A DNA stretch of 64,000 nucleotides from Xanthomonas sp. DAR 34887 (GTDB taxonomy: Bacteria; Pseudomonadota; Gammaproteobacteria; Xanthomonadales; Xanthomonadaceae). The notes under the pieces are model-generated. The model did no database searches. It saw only the letters and a list, made by a program, of their open reading frames with translations, and was not told the DNA's origin. Location: contig NZ_CP162490.1 of the NCBI RefSeq assembly GCF_041245805.1, forward strand, positions 3,573,001-3,637,000. The letters are read 5' to 3'. Of the stretch, positions 1 to 8,291 are shown in pieces (position 1 is the stretch's first letter; every line of letters starts with the position of its first letter). The translations under genes were made by a program, and so were the position numbers.

Positions 1-1377
1 GAAATCCAGCACCACCTCGGCCATCGGCAGCTCGTAGCTGATCTGCACCTGGCTGCCCAGGTAGTTGATGCCGATCTGGCTGCCGCGCTTTTCCTCGCAC
101 AGGGTGATGATGTTGCCGACGTAATCCGGCGGGGTCAGGATGTTGGCGCGGATGATCGGCTCGCGGATCTCCTCGACGTTGTTCAGCGGCGGCAGCTTAG
201 ACGGGTTGTCCATCGGGATCACGCTGCCGTCGGTCTTGAGCACCTCGTAGACCACGGTCGGCGCGGTCGAGATCAGGTTGAGGTTGTATTCGCGCTCCAG
301 CCGCTCCTGCACGATCTCCATGTGCAGCATGCCGAGGAAGCCGCAGCGGAAGCCGAAGCCCATCGCCTCGGAGCTTTCCGGCTCGAAGCGCAGCGCCGCG
401 TCGTTGAGGCGCAGCTTGTCCAGCGCTTCGCGCAGGTCCGGATAGTCCTCGGCATCGACCGGGAACAGGCCGGCGAACACGCGCGGCTGCATTTCCTGGA
501 AGCCGGGCAGCGCGTGCGGCGCCGGGTCGGCGGCCAGGGTCAGGGTGTCGCCGACCGGCGCGCCGTGCACGTCCTTGATCGAGGCGTTGATCCAGCCCAC
601 TTCGCCGGCGCCCAGCGCGGGCAGCTCCTTGCGCTTGGGGGTGAACACGCCGACCTTGTCGACCAGGTGGGTGCGGCCGGTGGACATCACCAGGATCTTG
701 CTGCCCGGCTTGATCTCGCCCTGCATCACCCGCACCAGCGAGACCACGCCCAGATAGTTGTCGAACCACGAGTCGATGATCAGCGCCTGCAGCTTGTCGG
801 TGTCGCGCGGCTTCGGCGGCGGGATGCGATGCACGATCGCCTCCAGCACCGCGTCCACGTTCAGGCCGGTCTTGGCGCTGACCGCGACCGCATCCTCGGC
901 GTCGATGCCGATCACCGCCTCGATCTCGGCCTTGGCGCGGTCGATGTCGGCGGTCGGCAGGTCGATCTTGTTGAGCACCGGCACCACTTCCAGACCCTGC
1001 TCCACCGCGGTGTAGCAGTTGGCCACCGACTGCGCTTCCACGCCCTGCGCGGCGTCCACCACCAGCAGTGCGCCCTCGCAGGCGGCCAGCGAGCGGCTGA
1101 CCTCGTAGGAGAAGTCGACGTGACCGGGGGTGTCGATGAAGTTCAGGTGGTAGACCTGCCCGTCCTTGGCCGTATACGGCAGGGATACGGACTGCGCCTT
1201 GATGGTGATGCCGCGTTCGCGCTCGATCGGGTTGGAGTCGAGCACCTGCGCTTCCATCTCGCGCGCCTGCAGGCCGCCACAGAGCTGGATGATGCGATCG
1301 GCCAGGGTCGATTTGCCGTGGTCGACGTGGGCGATGATGGAGAAATTGCGGATGTTCCGCATCGAATCAGAGGACAT
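1..1377 (-). CDS. lepA: Elongation factor 4 (LepA), C-terminus cut by window edge
   Basis: Ribosomal back-translocase GTPase of the EF-G-like translation factor family, acting on 70S ribosomes. The visible 459 residues, of about 600 expected, open with MSSDSMRNIRNF and then the G1 motif AHVDHGKST. They continue with the switch-II DTPGHVDFS and the NKID specificity motif, and further on the LepA-typical FRCGFLGMLHMEI stretch. The ATG at 1377 is taken as start; a second in-frame ATG (MRNIRNF) lies five codons in and cannot be excluded. The gene follows mucD on the same strand after about 200 bases that hold a strong terminator hairpin, so it is probably transcribed separately from the rpoE operon. 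The frame is open at base 1. Family assignment is certain. Confidence 0.97.
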   Translation of the reverse strand, partial: MSSDSMRNIRNFSIIAHVDHGKSTLADRIIQLCGGLQAREMEAQVLDSNPIERERGITIKAQSVSLPYTAKDGQVYHLNFIDTPGHVDFSYEVSRSLAACEGALLVVDAAQGVEAQSVANCYTAVEQGLEVVPVLNKIDLPTADIDRAKAEIEAVIGIDAEDAVAVSAKTGLNVDAVLEAIVHRIPPPKPRDTDKLQALIIDSWFDNYLGVVSLVRVMQGEIKPGSKILVMSTGRTHLVDKVGVFTPKRKELPALGAGEVGWINASIKDVHGAPVGDTLTLAADPAPHALPGFQEMQPRVFAGLFPVDAEDYPDLREALDKLRLNDAALRFEPESSEAMGFGFRCGFLGMLHMEIVQERLEREYNLNLISTAPTVVYEVLKTDGSVIPMDNPSKLPPLNNVEEIREPIIRANILTPPDYVGNIITLCEEKRGSQIGINYLGSQVQISYELPMAEVVLDF

Positions 1378-1519
1378 GAGGTGGGCGGCGGCCAGGACCG
1401 TCGTCAGGATAACGGGCCATTATCGCATGGCCGGAGGGAGCCCGGCGCCCCAGCTGCGGCACAGCGGTGGGCGCGGCGGAGCGGGCACCGCCACAGGAGA
1501 AAAATTCCAATGAAATCAA

Positions 1520-1551
1520 GGCGGCCAGCGAACCGAGGTTCGCTGGCCGCC
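1520..1551 (-). terminator. Intrinsic terminator after mucD
   Basis: A perfect 14-bp stem (1520-1533 with 1538-1551) closes a four-base loop. On the minus strand it is followed by TTGATTTCATT, a loose U-rich tract. It lies 25 bases beyond the mucD stop and would separate the rpoE-rseA-mucD unit from lepA. Confidence 0.7.
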
Positions 1552-1575
1552 ATGGGCACCACCGCGATCGGAAGA

Positions 1576-3132
1576 TCAGTCGACGCTGATCGCGACGAAC
1601 TGGCTGGCCGGGCTGCCCGGCGCGCGCACCAGCAACATCACCACGTCGCCCTTCTTCGCACCGGCGGTGAGCTTGCGGAACTGCGCCGCATTGGACACCG
1701 GCGTGCGCCCGACCTGCAGCACGATCATGCCGGGGCGCAGCTGCGACTTGCTCGCCACCGCGCGGCTGACCTGCGCCACCTGCACGCCCTCGTCGGCGCG
1801 CAACCCGAGCTTCTGCCGCACCGGCGCCGGGATTTCCTCGACGCTGATGCCCAGTGCGCTGCTCTCCGCGGCCTGCGGCGCCGGCGCTGCGCCGCCGCGG
1901 CCCGGCTGCTGCTGGCCCATGGCCACGCCGTCGTCGCTGAGCTCGCTCAGGGTCACGCTGATGTCGCGCGGCTTGCCATCGCGGATCACGGTGACGCGCG
2001 CCTTGCTGCCAGGCGGCAGCATGCCCACCAGCGGCGGCAGGTCCTCACGCGTGTTGATCTTCTGTCCGTTGAAGGCAACGATGAAGTCGCCCGGCTCGAT
2101 CCCGGCCTTGGCCGCGCCGCTGCCCGGCTGCACGCCGTTGACCAGCGCGCCGCGGGTGTCGGTCAGGCCCAGGCCCTTGGCCTCGACATCGCTGATGTTC
2201 GGCTGCATGGTCACCCCGAGCATGCCGCGGCTGACCTTGCCGGTCTTCTTGATCTGCTCGACCGCGCTCATCGCCAGGTCGATCGGGATCGCGAAGCTGA
2301 TGCCCATGTAGCCGCCGGACGCGGAGAAGATCTGCGAGTTGATGCCGACCACCTCGCCGCGGGTGTTGAGCAGCGGGCCGCCGGAGTTGCCCTGGTTGAT
2401 CGCCACGTCGGTCTGGATGAAGGGCACATAGCGTTGGTCGGCGTACGGATTGCTGCGACCGGTGGCGCTGACGATGCCGGCGGTGACCGAGTGGTCCAGG
2501 CCGAACGGCGAACCGATCGCCACCACCCACTGGCCGGGCTTGAGCGTGTTGGAATCGCCCACCCGCACCGTCGGCAGGTTCTTGCCTTCGATCTTCAGCA
2601 GCGCCACGTCGTACTGCTGGTCGCTGCCGACCACCTTGGCGGTGAATTCGCGGCGGTCGGTCAGCTTGACCTTGACCTCGCTGGCGCCGTCGACCACGTG
2701 ATGATTGGTCAGCACGTAGCCGTCCGGCGAGATGATGAAGCCCGAGCCCATCGAGCGGCCGCCGGGGGTCGCATCGTCGTCGTCCGGCCCTTGCTGGCCC
2801 GGCATGCCCGGTTGGCCCGGCATCCCTTCCGGCCCGAAGAAGCGGCGGAAGAACTCGGGGATCTGCGCATCGTCGGGCATGCCGCCGGCGCCGGCACGGG
2901 TGGCTGCGGCCTTGCGGCTGATCGTGGTCTCGACGTTGACCACGCCGGGGCCGACCTGTTCGACCAGGTTGGTGAAATCGGGCAAGCCGGCAACCAACTG
3001 CGGCGCGGGCGCCGAACGCGCCGCCGGCGCGGCGGCAGCGGGTGCGGCCGACTCGGGCTGCTGTGCGCAGGCGGCCAGCGGCAGGGACAGGGCCAACACG
3101 CCCAGCAGATGGTTGCGGATACGGTGAGTCAT
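1576..3132 (-). CDS. mucD: Periplasmic Do-family serine protease (MucD/DegP-like)
   Basis: HtrA/Do protease of 518 residues that degrades or refolds damaged envelope proteins. The N-terminus (MTHRIRNHLL, hydrophobic stretch, then LAAC with Cys22) reads as a lipoprotein signal, so the mature protein is probably lipid-anchored in the periplasm. Trypsin-like triad: His145 in TNHHVV, Asp175 in YDVALLK, Ser250 in GNSGGPL. Two PDZ domains follow (roughly 290-390 and 430-515). A Gly/Pro/Asp-rich loop at 100-125 precedes the catalytic His, as in MucD proteins. The start at 3132 is chosen because it gives the lipoprotein signal; the frame stays open 99 codons further upstream without a signal sequence. 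It is third in the order rpoE-rseA-mucD, so it is the likely effector of the sigma-E response. Confidence 0.95.
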   Translation of the reverse strand: MTHRIRNHLLGVLALSLPLAACAQQPESAAPAAAAPAARSAPAPQLVAGLPDFTNLVEQVGPGVVNVETTISRKAAATRAGAGGMPDDAQIPEFFRRFFGPEGMPGQPGMPGQQGPDDDDATPGGRSMGSGFIISPDGYVLTNHHVVDGASEVKVKLTDRREFTAKVVGSDQQYDVALLKIEGKNLPTVRVGDSNTLKPGQWVVAIGSPFGLDHSVTAGIVSATGRSNPYADQRYVPFIQTDVAINQGNSGGPLLNTRGEVVGINSQIFSASGGYMGISFAIPIDLAMSAVEQIKKTGKVSRGMLGVTMQPNISDVEAKGLGLTDTRGALVNGVQPGSGAAKAGIEPGDFIVAFNGQKINTREDLPPLVGMLPPGSKARVTVIRDGKPRDISVTLSELSDDGVAMGQQQPGRGGAAPAPQAAESSALGISVEEIPAPVRQKLGLRADEGVQVAQVSRAVASKSQLRPGMIVLQVGRTPVSNAAQFRKLTAGAKKGDVVMLLVRAPGSPASQFVAISVD

Positions 3133-3232
3133 CGGACGCGAGCCTCCGGTTCGGGAAAGGGAAGGAAAACAGGGGCGGTGCTGCGGGCACCGCGCGCCGG
3201 AGCGAAGCACGCGCTTCGACCGACGCCTGGGT

Positions 3233-4195
3233 TCAAGGCTGCTGCGGCAACGGCGCCGGCGCCGCATCGGCCGGCAGTCGCGGTTCGAACGGATAGAACG
3301 CCGCCGACGCGCCCTGGCGCGGGAAACTGGCGGTGAACTCGCCGCCGGACGCGGCCGGCGCCAGCGCCGAGCGCGGCCATGGCCGTGCCTGCAGCGGTGC
3401 CGCCTGGTGCGCGAACGGATCGCTGGCATGTTGCTGCGCGAGCGCCTGGCCGGCGGTCGTGGCGGTCAGCGGCAACGCGCTCGCCGCAGGCCGCGGCGGT
3501 GCCGCAGCGGCCACCGCGCGCACCGGTTCGGCGGCCCGCGCCGCGCTGCTGCGCGCGGCCTGCTGGGTGCGGGTGGCACCGCGGCGGACGGCCGCCTCCT
3601 GGCGCCGGTTGGCGGCGATGGCCACGGCCGGTGCGGCGGCGACCGCCGCACCGAGGTCGCCCTGCGGATCCGCCGGCGATGGCGACGGCGCCCGCGGCAC
3701 GGCGGCTACCGGGACCGCGGGCTTGGCGGCGACAGGCGCGTTCGAGCTGGCAACCTGCACCGGCGCTGCCGCGGGTGCCGTATCGGGCAGGCGCTCGCGG
3801 GTCATGAACAAGGCGATCGCGGCGACCGAAGCCGCCAGCGCCGCGCTTCCGCCCCAGCGCCAGGCGCGGCGGCTGCCGGCGGCATCGCTGGCCCGCACCG
3901 TCTCTGCGCGCTGCGCCTCGGCGGCCACCGCCTGGCGCACGCGCTCGCCGAAATCGGCGGGCGCCGGCATGCACACGCGGCCGCGCAGGATGTCGCCGCA
4001 CAGCTGCCAGCGCTCGTGGCAGCCGGCAAGCTCCTCGTCGTGCTGCAGCCGGCGCACCACGAAACGCGCTTCGTCGGCCGGCAGCTCGCCGTCGATCAAC
4101 GCCGACAGCTGCTGCCGGTAGTGCAGTTCGAACTTGTCCGGCGGTGCAGCGCCGGGAGTCGGCTCGGACGGGGGAATGGGAGTGCTATCGGTCAT
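3233..4195 (-). CDS. rseA: Anti-sigma-E factor RseA/MucA-like
   Basis: Inner-membrane anti-sigma factor of 320 residues. The N-terminal cytoplasmic domain (about 20-105) carries the RseA-type LSALIDGELPADEA segment, which binds the sigma factor. One membrane helix sits near 113-132 (GGSAALAASVAAIALFM). The remaining 190 residues are a periplasmic tail very rich in Ala and Pro, much longer than and unlike the RseB-binding part of E. coli RseA. The start codon overlaps the rpoE stop in an ATGA, so translation is coupled to the sigma factor, as expected for an anti-sigma partner. No rseB follows; mucD comes next, 100 bases away. The N-terminal match is convincing and the tail is poorly conserved. 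Confidence 0.88.
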   Translation of the reverse strand: MTDSTPIPPSEPTPGAAPPDKFELHYRQQLSALIDGELPADEARFVVRRLQHDEELAGCHERWQLCGDILRGRVCMPAPADFGERVRQAVAAEAQRAETVRASDAAGSRRAWRWGGSAALAASVAAIALFMTRERLPDTAPAAAPVQVASSNAPVAAKPAVPVAAVPRAPSPSPADPQGDLGAAVAAAPAVAIAANRRQEAAVRRGATRTQQAARSSAARAAEPVRAVAAAAPPRPAASALPLTATTAGQALAQQHASDPFAHQAAPLQARPWPRSALAPAASGGEFTASFPRQGASAAFYPFEPRLPADAAPAPLPQQP

Positions 4196-4812
4196 ACGCG
4201 GTGTCGCTCACGAGTGGCGCTGTCGGTATCCAGCAGGGGACGGAGTTCGGCGTCGATGGCGTCGCGCGCACGGAAGATGCGCGAGCGCACCGTGCCGATC
4301 GGGCAACCCATCTTCTGCGCGATGTCCTCGTAACTCATCCCGTCCACCTCGCGCAGGGTGATGGCGGTTCGCAATTCTTCCGGCAACGCATTCACCGCCT
4401 TCATCACCGTCTGTTCCAGCTCCTGGCGCATCAGTTCGCGCTCGGGCGTGTCGGTGTCGCGCAAGCGCGTGCCGCTGTCGAACTGCTCGGCGTCGAGCAC
4501 GTCGACGTCGTCGGTGGGCGGCCTGCGGTTGTGCGCAACCAGGTAGTTCTTGGCGGTGTTCACGGCGATACGGTGCAACCATGTGGAGAACTGGGCGTCG
4601 CCACGGAAATTCCCTATCGCGCGGTAGGCGCGGATAAAGGTGTCCTGGGCCACGTCCTGACATTCGCTCCAGTCGGCGATGTAGCGCCCGATCAGGCCGA
4701 CGATCCGGTGTTGGTACTTGCGCACCAGCACATCGAACGCCGCGCTTTCGCCGCGCTGCACACGCCGGACCAGTTCCAGGTCCAGCTCCTGAGGTGTTTC
4801 GACATCGGCCAT
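4192..4812 (-). CDS. rpoE: ECF sigma factor RpoE (AlgU family)
   Basis: Group-4 RNA polymerase sigma factor of 206 residues directing the envelope-stress regulon. Region 2 is seen as AFDVLVRKYQHRI through DVAQDTFIRAYRAI, and the STWLHRIAVNTAKN helix contacts the -10 element. Region 4 has LPEELRTAITLREVDGMSYEDIA followed by the GTVRSRIFRARDAI recognition helix. The ATG at 4812 is preferred over the GTG at 4824 because the AGGAG Shine-Dalgarno sequence sits 11 bases before it and abuts the GTG. The gene overlaps rseA by four bases. A sigma-E-type promoter lies about 40 bases upstream, which suggests autoregulation. Confidence 0.96.
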   Translation of the reverse strand: MADVETPQELDLELVRRVQRGESAAFDVLVRKYQHRIVGLIGRYIADWSECQDVAQDTFIRAYRAIGNFRGDAQFSTWLHRIAVNTAKNYLVAHNRRPPTDDVDVLDAEQFDSGTRLRDTDTPERELMRQELEQTVMKAVNALPEELRTAITLREVDGMSYEDIAQKMGCPIGTVRSRIFRARDAIDAELRPLLDTDSATRERHRV

Positions 4813-4852
4813 AACGGGCCGCACTCCTGTCAGCCCAACCTACGTCGGACCA

Positions 4853-4880
4853 TCTGACCGCCAATTCGGAAAAAAGTTCA
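4853..4880 (-). promoter_or_regulatory. Candidate sigma-E-type promoter of rpoE operon
   Basis: Reading the minus strand, GAACTT (4874-4879) is followed after 16 bases by TCAGA (4853-4857). The AlgU/RpoE consensus is GAACTT-N16/17-TCTGA, so the -35 is perfect and the -10 differs at one base. It lies about 40 bases from the rpoE ATG. The position and match support positive autoregulation. Confidence 0.65.
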
Positions 4881-5050
4881 GCGCTCCTGCGGACCGCCGC
4901 CCCACGACGTTAACCCGCATTCCGTTAGGCTGGCGGCAGGCCAGCGGTCGCGGGACCCGCGTCACTCCCCTGTGGATTGGGATTTGACGCAACGGAAACA
5001 ACCTCTGGATGATAACGATCTTCTCCATACATAAGCGGATGGTCCTCCCC

Positions 5051-7114
5051 ATGCTTTCAGGCTTCGACGGGCTCCGATTCAGTCACTGGCAAGCGGATAT
5101 CCGCGACGACGGCGTCGTCGTGCTCAGCCTCGACCGCCAGGACGCGCCCGTCAATGCGCTGTCGCAGGACGTGCTGCTGGAGTTGGGCGACCTGCTGGAA
5201 CGCATCGCCATCGACCCGCCCAAGGGCGTGGTGATCCGCTCGGCCAAGGCCAACGGCTTCATCGCCGGCGCGGACCTGAAGGAATTCCAGGAATTCGACC
5301 GCCGCGGCACCGTCAACGACGCGATCCGCCGCGGCCAGGCCACCTTCCAGAAACTCGCCGAGCTGCCCTGCCCGACCGTGGCCGCGATTCACGGCTTCTG
5401 CATGGGCGGCGGCACCGAGATCGCGCTGGCGTGCCGTTACCGGGTCGCCTCCAGCGACGGCTCCACCCGCATCGGCCTGCCCGAGACCAAGCTCGGCATC
5501 TTTCCCGGCTGGGGCGGCAGCGCGCGCCTGCCGCGGTTGATCGGCGCGCCGGCGGCGATGGACCTGATGCTGACCGGGCGCACCGTGTCGGCCTCGGCGG
5601 CGCGCGCCATGGGCCTGGTCGACAAGGTCGCCGCACCGGCGGTGCTGGTCGATACCGCGGTGGCGCTGGCCTTGACCGGCAGCGCGCGCCCGTTCAAGCA
5701 GCGCGCCACCGCCTGGGCCACCAACACTTGGCCGGCACGCAAGCTGCTGGCGCCGCAGATGCGCAAGCAGGTCGCGCGCAAGGCGCGCAAGGAACACTAC
5801 CCCGCGCCGTACGCGCTGATCGGCGTATGGGAGCGCAGCGGCGGCGGCGGCATCCAGGCGCGGCTGGACGCCGAGCGCAAGGCGGTGGTCAAGCTGGCGA
5901 GCACGCCGACCGCGCGCAACCTGATCCGCATCTTCTTCCTCACCGAGCGGCTCAAGGCGCTGGGCGGCAAGGATCACGGCATCCGCCACGTGCATGTGGT
6001 CGGCGCTGGGGTGATGGGCGGCGACATCGCCGCCTGGTCGGCCTACAAGGGCTTCGAAGTGACCCTGCAGGATCGCGAGCAGCGCTTCATCGATGGCGCG
6101 TTGAACCGCGCCGGCGAACTGTTCGCCAAGCGGGTCAAGGACGACAGCAAGCGTCCGGCGGTGGCGGCACGGTTGAAGGGCGACCTGGCCGGCGACGGCG
6201 TGCCGGTGGCCGACCTGGTGATCGAGGCGATCATCGAGAACCCTCAGGCAAAGCGCGAGCTGTACGAATCGCTGGAACCGCGGATGCAGCCCACGGCGCT
6301 GCTCAGCACCAACACATCCTCGATCCCGTTGACCGAACTGCGCGAGCACATCCAGCGCCCGGCGCAGTTCGCCGGCCTGCACTACTTCAACCCGGTGGCG
6401 CAGATGCCGCTGGTGGAGATCGTCTGCCACGACGGCCTGGCCGCCGACAACCAGAAGCGGCTGGCCGCGTTCTGCAAGGCGATCGACAAGCTGCCGGTGC
6501 CGGTCGCCGGCACGCCCGGGTTTCTGGTCAACCGCGTGCTGTTCCCGTACCTGCTGGAAGCGGCCACCGCCTACGCCGAGGGCATCCCCGGCCCGGCGAT
6601 CGACAAGGCCGCAGTGAAGTTCGGCATGCCGATGGGGCCGATCGAACTGATCGACACCGTAGGCCTGGACGTGGCGGCCGGCGTGGGCTCGGAACTGGCG
6701 CCGTTCCTGGGCCTGCCGATTCCCGCCGCGCTGCAGACCGTGGAGCCGGGCAAGCGCGGCAAGAAGGACGGCCAGGGCCTGTACGCCTGGGAGAACGGTC
6801 GCGCGAAGAAACCGGAGCTGGACAAGGACTACCAGGCGCCGGCCGATCTGGAGGACCGGCTGATCCTGCCGCTGCTCAACGAAGCGGTGGCCTGCCTGCA
6901 CGAGGGCGTGGTCGCCGATGCGGACCTACTCGACGCCGGGGTGATCTTCGGCACCGGCTTCGCTCCGTTCCGCGGCGGCCCGATCCAGTACATCCGTGCG
7001 GCCGGCGCCGATGCGCTGCTGGAGCGGCTGCGCGCCCTGCAGGCGCGCTACGGCGAGCGCTTCGCGCCGCGCCCGGGCTGGGATGCGCCGGCGCTACGCG
7101 AACCGGTGGCCTGA
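5051..7114 (+). CDS. Bifunctional enoyl-CoA hydratase / 3-hydroxyacyl-CoA dehydrogenase
   Basis: Fatty-acid beta-oxidation multienzyme (FadB/FadJ type), 687 residues. The N-terminal crotonase domain has the oxyanion-hole segment IAGADLKEF, the GFCMGGGTEIALA helix with one catalytic Glu, and LPETKLGIFPGWGGS with the other. It is followed by a Rossmann dehydrogenase domain starting at VVGAGVMGGDIA (about residue 317) and two C-terminal 3HCDH domains (YFNPVAQMPLVEIV, TPGFLVNRVLFPYL, later FGTGFAPFRGGP). Together these hydrate enoyl-CoA and oxidise 3-hydroxyacyl-CoA with NAD. A thiolase partner (fadA) is not adjacent. Start uncertain: ATGs at 5009, 5039 and 5051 share the frame; 5051 begins the conserved MLSGFDG sequence. 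It ends in front of a REP palindrome pair shared with the convergent exporter gene. Confidence 0.94.
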   Translation: MLSGFDGLRFSHWQADIRDDGVVVLSLDRQDAPVNALSQDVLLELGDLLERIAIDPPKGVVIRSAKANGFIAGADLKEFQEFDRRGTVNDAIRRGQATFQKLAELPCPTVAAIHGFCMGGGTEIALACRYRVASSDGSTRIGLPETKLGIFPGWGGSARLPRLIGAPAAMDLMLTGRTVSASAARAMGLVDKVAAPAVLVDTAVALALTGSARPFKQRATAWATNTWPARKLLAPQMRKQVARKARKEHYPAPYALIGVWERSGGGGIQARLDAERKAVVKLASTPTARNLIRIFFLTERLKALGGKDHGIRHVHVVGAGVMGGDIAAWSAYKGFEVTLQDREQRFIDGALNRAGELFAKRVKDDSKRPAVAARLKGDLAGDGVPVADLVIEAIIENPQAKRELYESLEPRMQPTALLSTNTSSIPLTELREHIQRPAQFAGLHYFNPVAQMPLVEIVCHDGLAADNQKRLAAFCKAIDKLPVPVAGTPGFLVNRVLFPYLLEAATAYAEGIPGPAIDKAAVKFGMPMGPIELIDTVGLDVAAGVGSELAPFLGLPIPAALQTVEPGKRGKKDGQGLYAWENGRAKKPELDKDYQAPADLEDRLILPLLNEAVACLHEGVVADADLLDAGVIFGTGFAPFRGGPIQYIRAAGADALLERLRALQARYGERFAPRPGWDAPALREPVA

Positions 7115-7151
7115 GTTCGGTTCGCCCCCGTAGCATCCGTTCTCTGCGTTC

Positions 7152-7225
7152 CCTGTAGGAGCGGCTTCAGCCGCGACATGTGCTGTCCGGAGGGTACCTG
7201 TCGCGGCTGAAGCCGCTCCTACAGG
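7152..7225. repeat. REP-type inverted repeat pair
   Basis: Two 27-base arms, 7152-7178 and 7199-7225, are exact reverse complements built on GTAGGAGCGGCTTCAGCCGC. Each arm also contains the small palindrome GCGGCTTCAGCCGC. The element lies between two convergent genes and would fold into a long hairpin in either transcript, so it may act as a bidirectional terminator. It belongs to the GTAG-type REP family of Xanthomonas and Stenotrophomonas; further copies lie at 37449, 45742 and in the 34563-34995 array. Confidence 0.9.
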
Positions 7226-7250
7226 GGGACGAGCGACGCCCGACCCGGTG

Positions 7251-8231
7251 TCAGGAATGCGAATGCCGATGCGCATGGCCACCGTGGTCGTGCTCGTGAT
7301 CCGCATGCTCGTCATGCGCATGCGTTACCGCGCGTGCCGGCGTGCCGCACGGCTCGGCGCCGCAGTGCCCGGCTTCCATCTGCAGGGTGATATGGTCGAT
7401 GTCGAAGCGCGCGTGCAGGCCGTCGCACAGGGCCGCGCGCAAGGCGTCGGCATCGGTGCCGTCGGCGATCACCACGTGCGCGGTCAGTGCCGGCGTGCTG
7501 GAGGCCAGCGCCCAGACATGCAGGTCGTGCACGTCCTCCACTCCCGCGACGCCGCGCAGATAGCCGCGCACCGCGGCCATGTCCACGCCCTTGGGCACGC
7601 CTTCCAGCAGCACGTTGACCGCCTCGCGCAGCAGCACCCAGGTGCGCGGCAGCACCCACAGGCCGATCAGCACCGCCAGGATCGGATCGATCACCTTCCA
7701 ACCGGTGAGGCGGATCGCCAGCGCGCCGGCGATCACCGCCACCGAGCCGAGCATGTCGCTCCACACTTCCAGGTAGGCGCCCTTCATGTTCAGGCTCTCG
7801 CCGCTGCCGGCCTTGAGCAGGCGCATCGAGATCAGGTTGATCAGCAGGCCGAATGCGGCGATGCCGAGCATGCCGACCGTGGCCACGTCCTGCGGCTGGC
7901 GGAAGCGCTGCACCGCTTCCCACAGGATGTAGGCGGCGACCACGAACAGCATGCCGCCGTTGAACAGCGCGCCCAGCGCTTCCAGGCGCGCATAGCCGTA
8001 GGTGCGCTTGGCATCGGGCGGGCGCCGGCTCAGCCGCACGGCGACCAGCGCGATCATCAGCGCCAGCGTGTCGGTGGCCATGTGCGCGGCGTCGGACAGC
8101 AACGCCAGGCTGTTGGTCAGAAACGCACCGGCGATCTCCGCCAGCAGGAACGTGGCGGTCAGCCCCAGCGCCCACCACAGCGGTTTCTCGTGGCGGATCT
8201 CGGTCGGTGCGTGGCTGTGGTCGTGTCCCAT
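7251..8231 (-). CDS. CDF-family divalent cation exporter (CzcD/ZitB-like)
   Basis: Cation diffusion facilitator of 326 residues that pumps divalent metal (Zn, Co or similar) from the cytoplasm in exchange for protons. Six membrane helices are visible between about 20 and 210. Both ends are His-rich (MGHDHSH; a C-terminal run of His/Asp from about 295), likely metal-loading tails. TM2 has the metal site SDAAHMATD (Asp47, His50, Asp54). In TM5, where CzcD and ZitB carry HxxxD, this protein has Glu155 and Asp159 (LEVWSD), which may shift metal preference. A cytoplasmic C-terminal domain spans about 210-290. Start at 8231 chosen at MGHDHSH; the frame extends 11 codons further upstream. Convergent with the beta-oxidation gene. 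Confidence 0.92.
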   Translation of the reverse strand: MGHDHSHAPTEIRHEKPLWWALGLTATFLLAEIAGAFLTNSLALLSDAAHMATDTLALMIALVAVRLSRRPPDAKRTYGYARLEALGALFNGGMLFVVAAYILWEAVQRFRQPQDVATVGMLGIAAFGLLINLISMRLLKAGSGESLNMKGAYLEVWSDMLGSVAVIAGALAIRLTGWKVIDPILAVLIGLWVLPRTWVLLREAVNVLLEGVPKGVDMAAVRGYLRGVAGVEDVHDLHVWALASSTPALTAHVVIADGTDADALRAALCDGLHARFDIDHITLQMEAGHCGAEPCGTPARAVTHAHDEHADHEHDHGGHAHRHSHS

Positions 8232-8291
8232 GGCGGTGCTGGTACGTGCGGAGAATGCCGCCACCTTAGGTCGCCACCGCCGCGGAGACTA

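Noticed and set aside
322..3336. 1004-codon plus-strand open frame over lepA and mucD
   Set aside because: Antisense to two genes with clear family motifs; composition is the mirror of GC-rich coding DNA and it has no domain.
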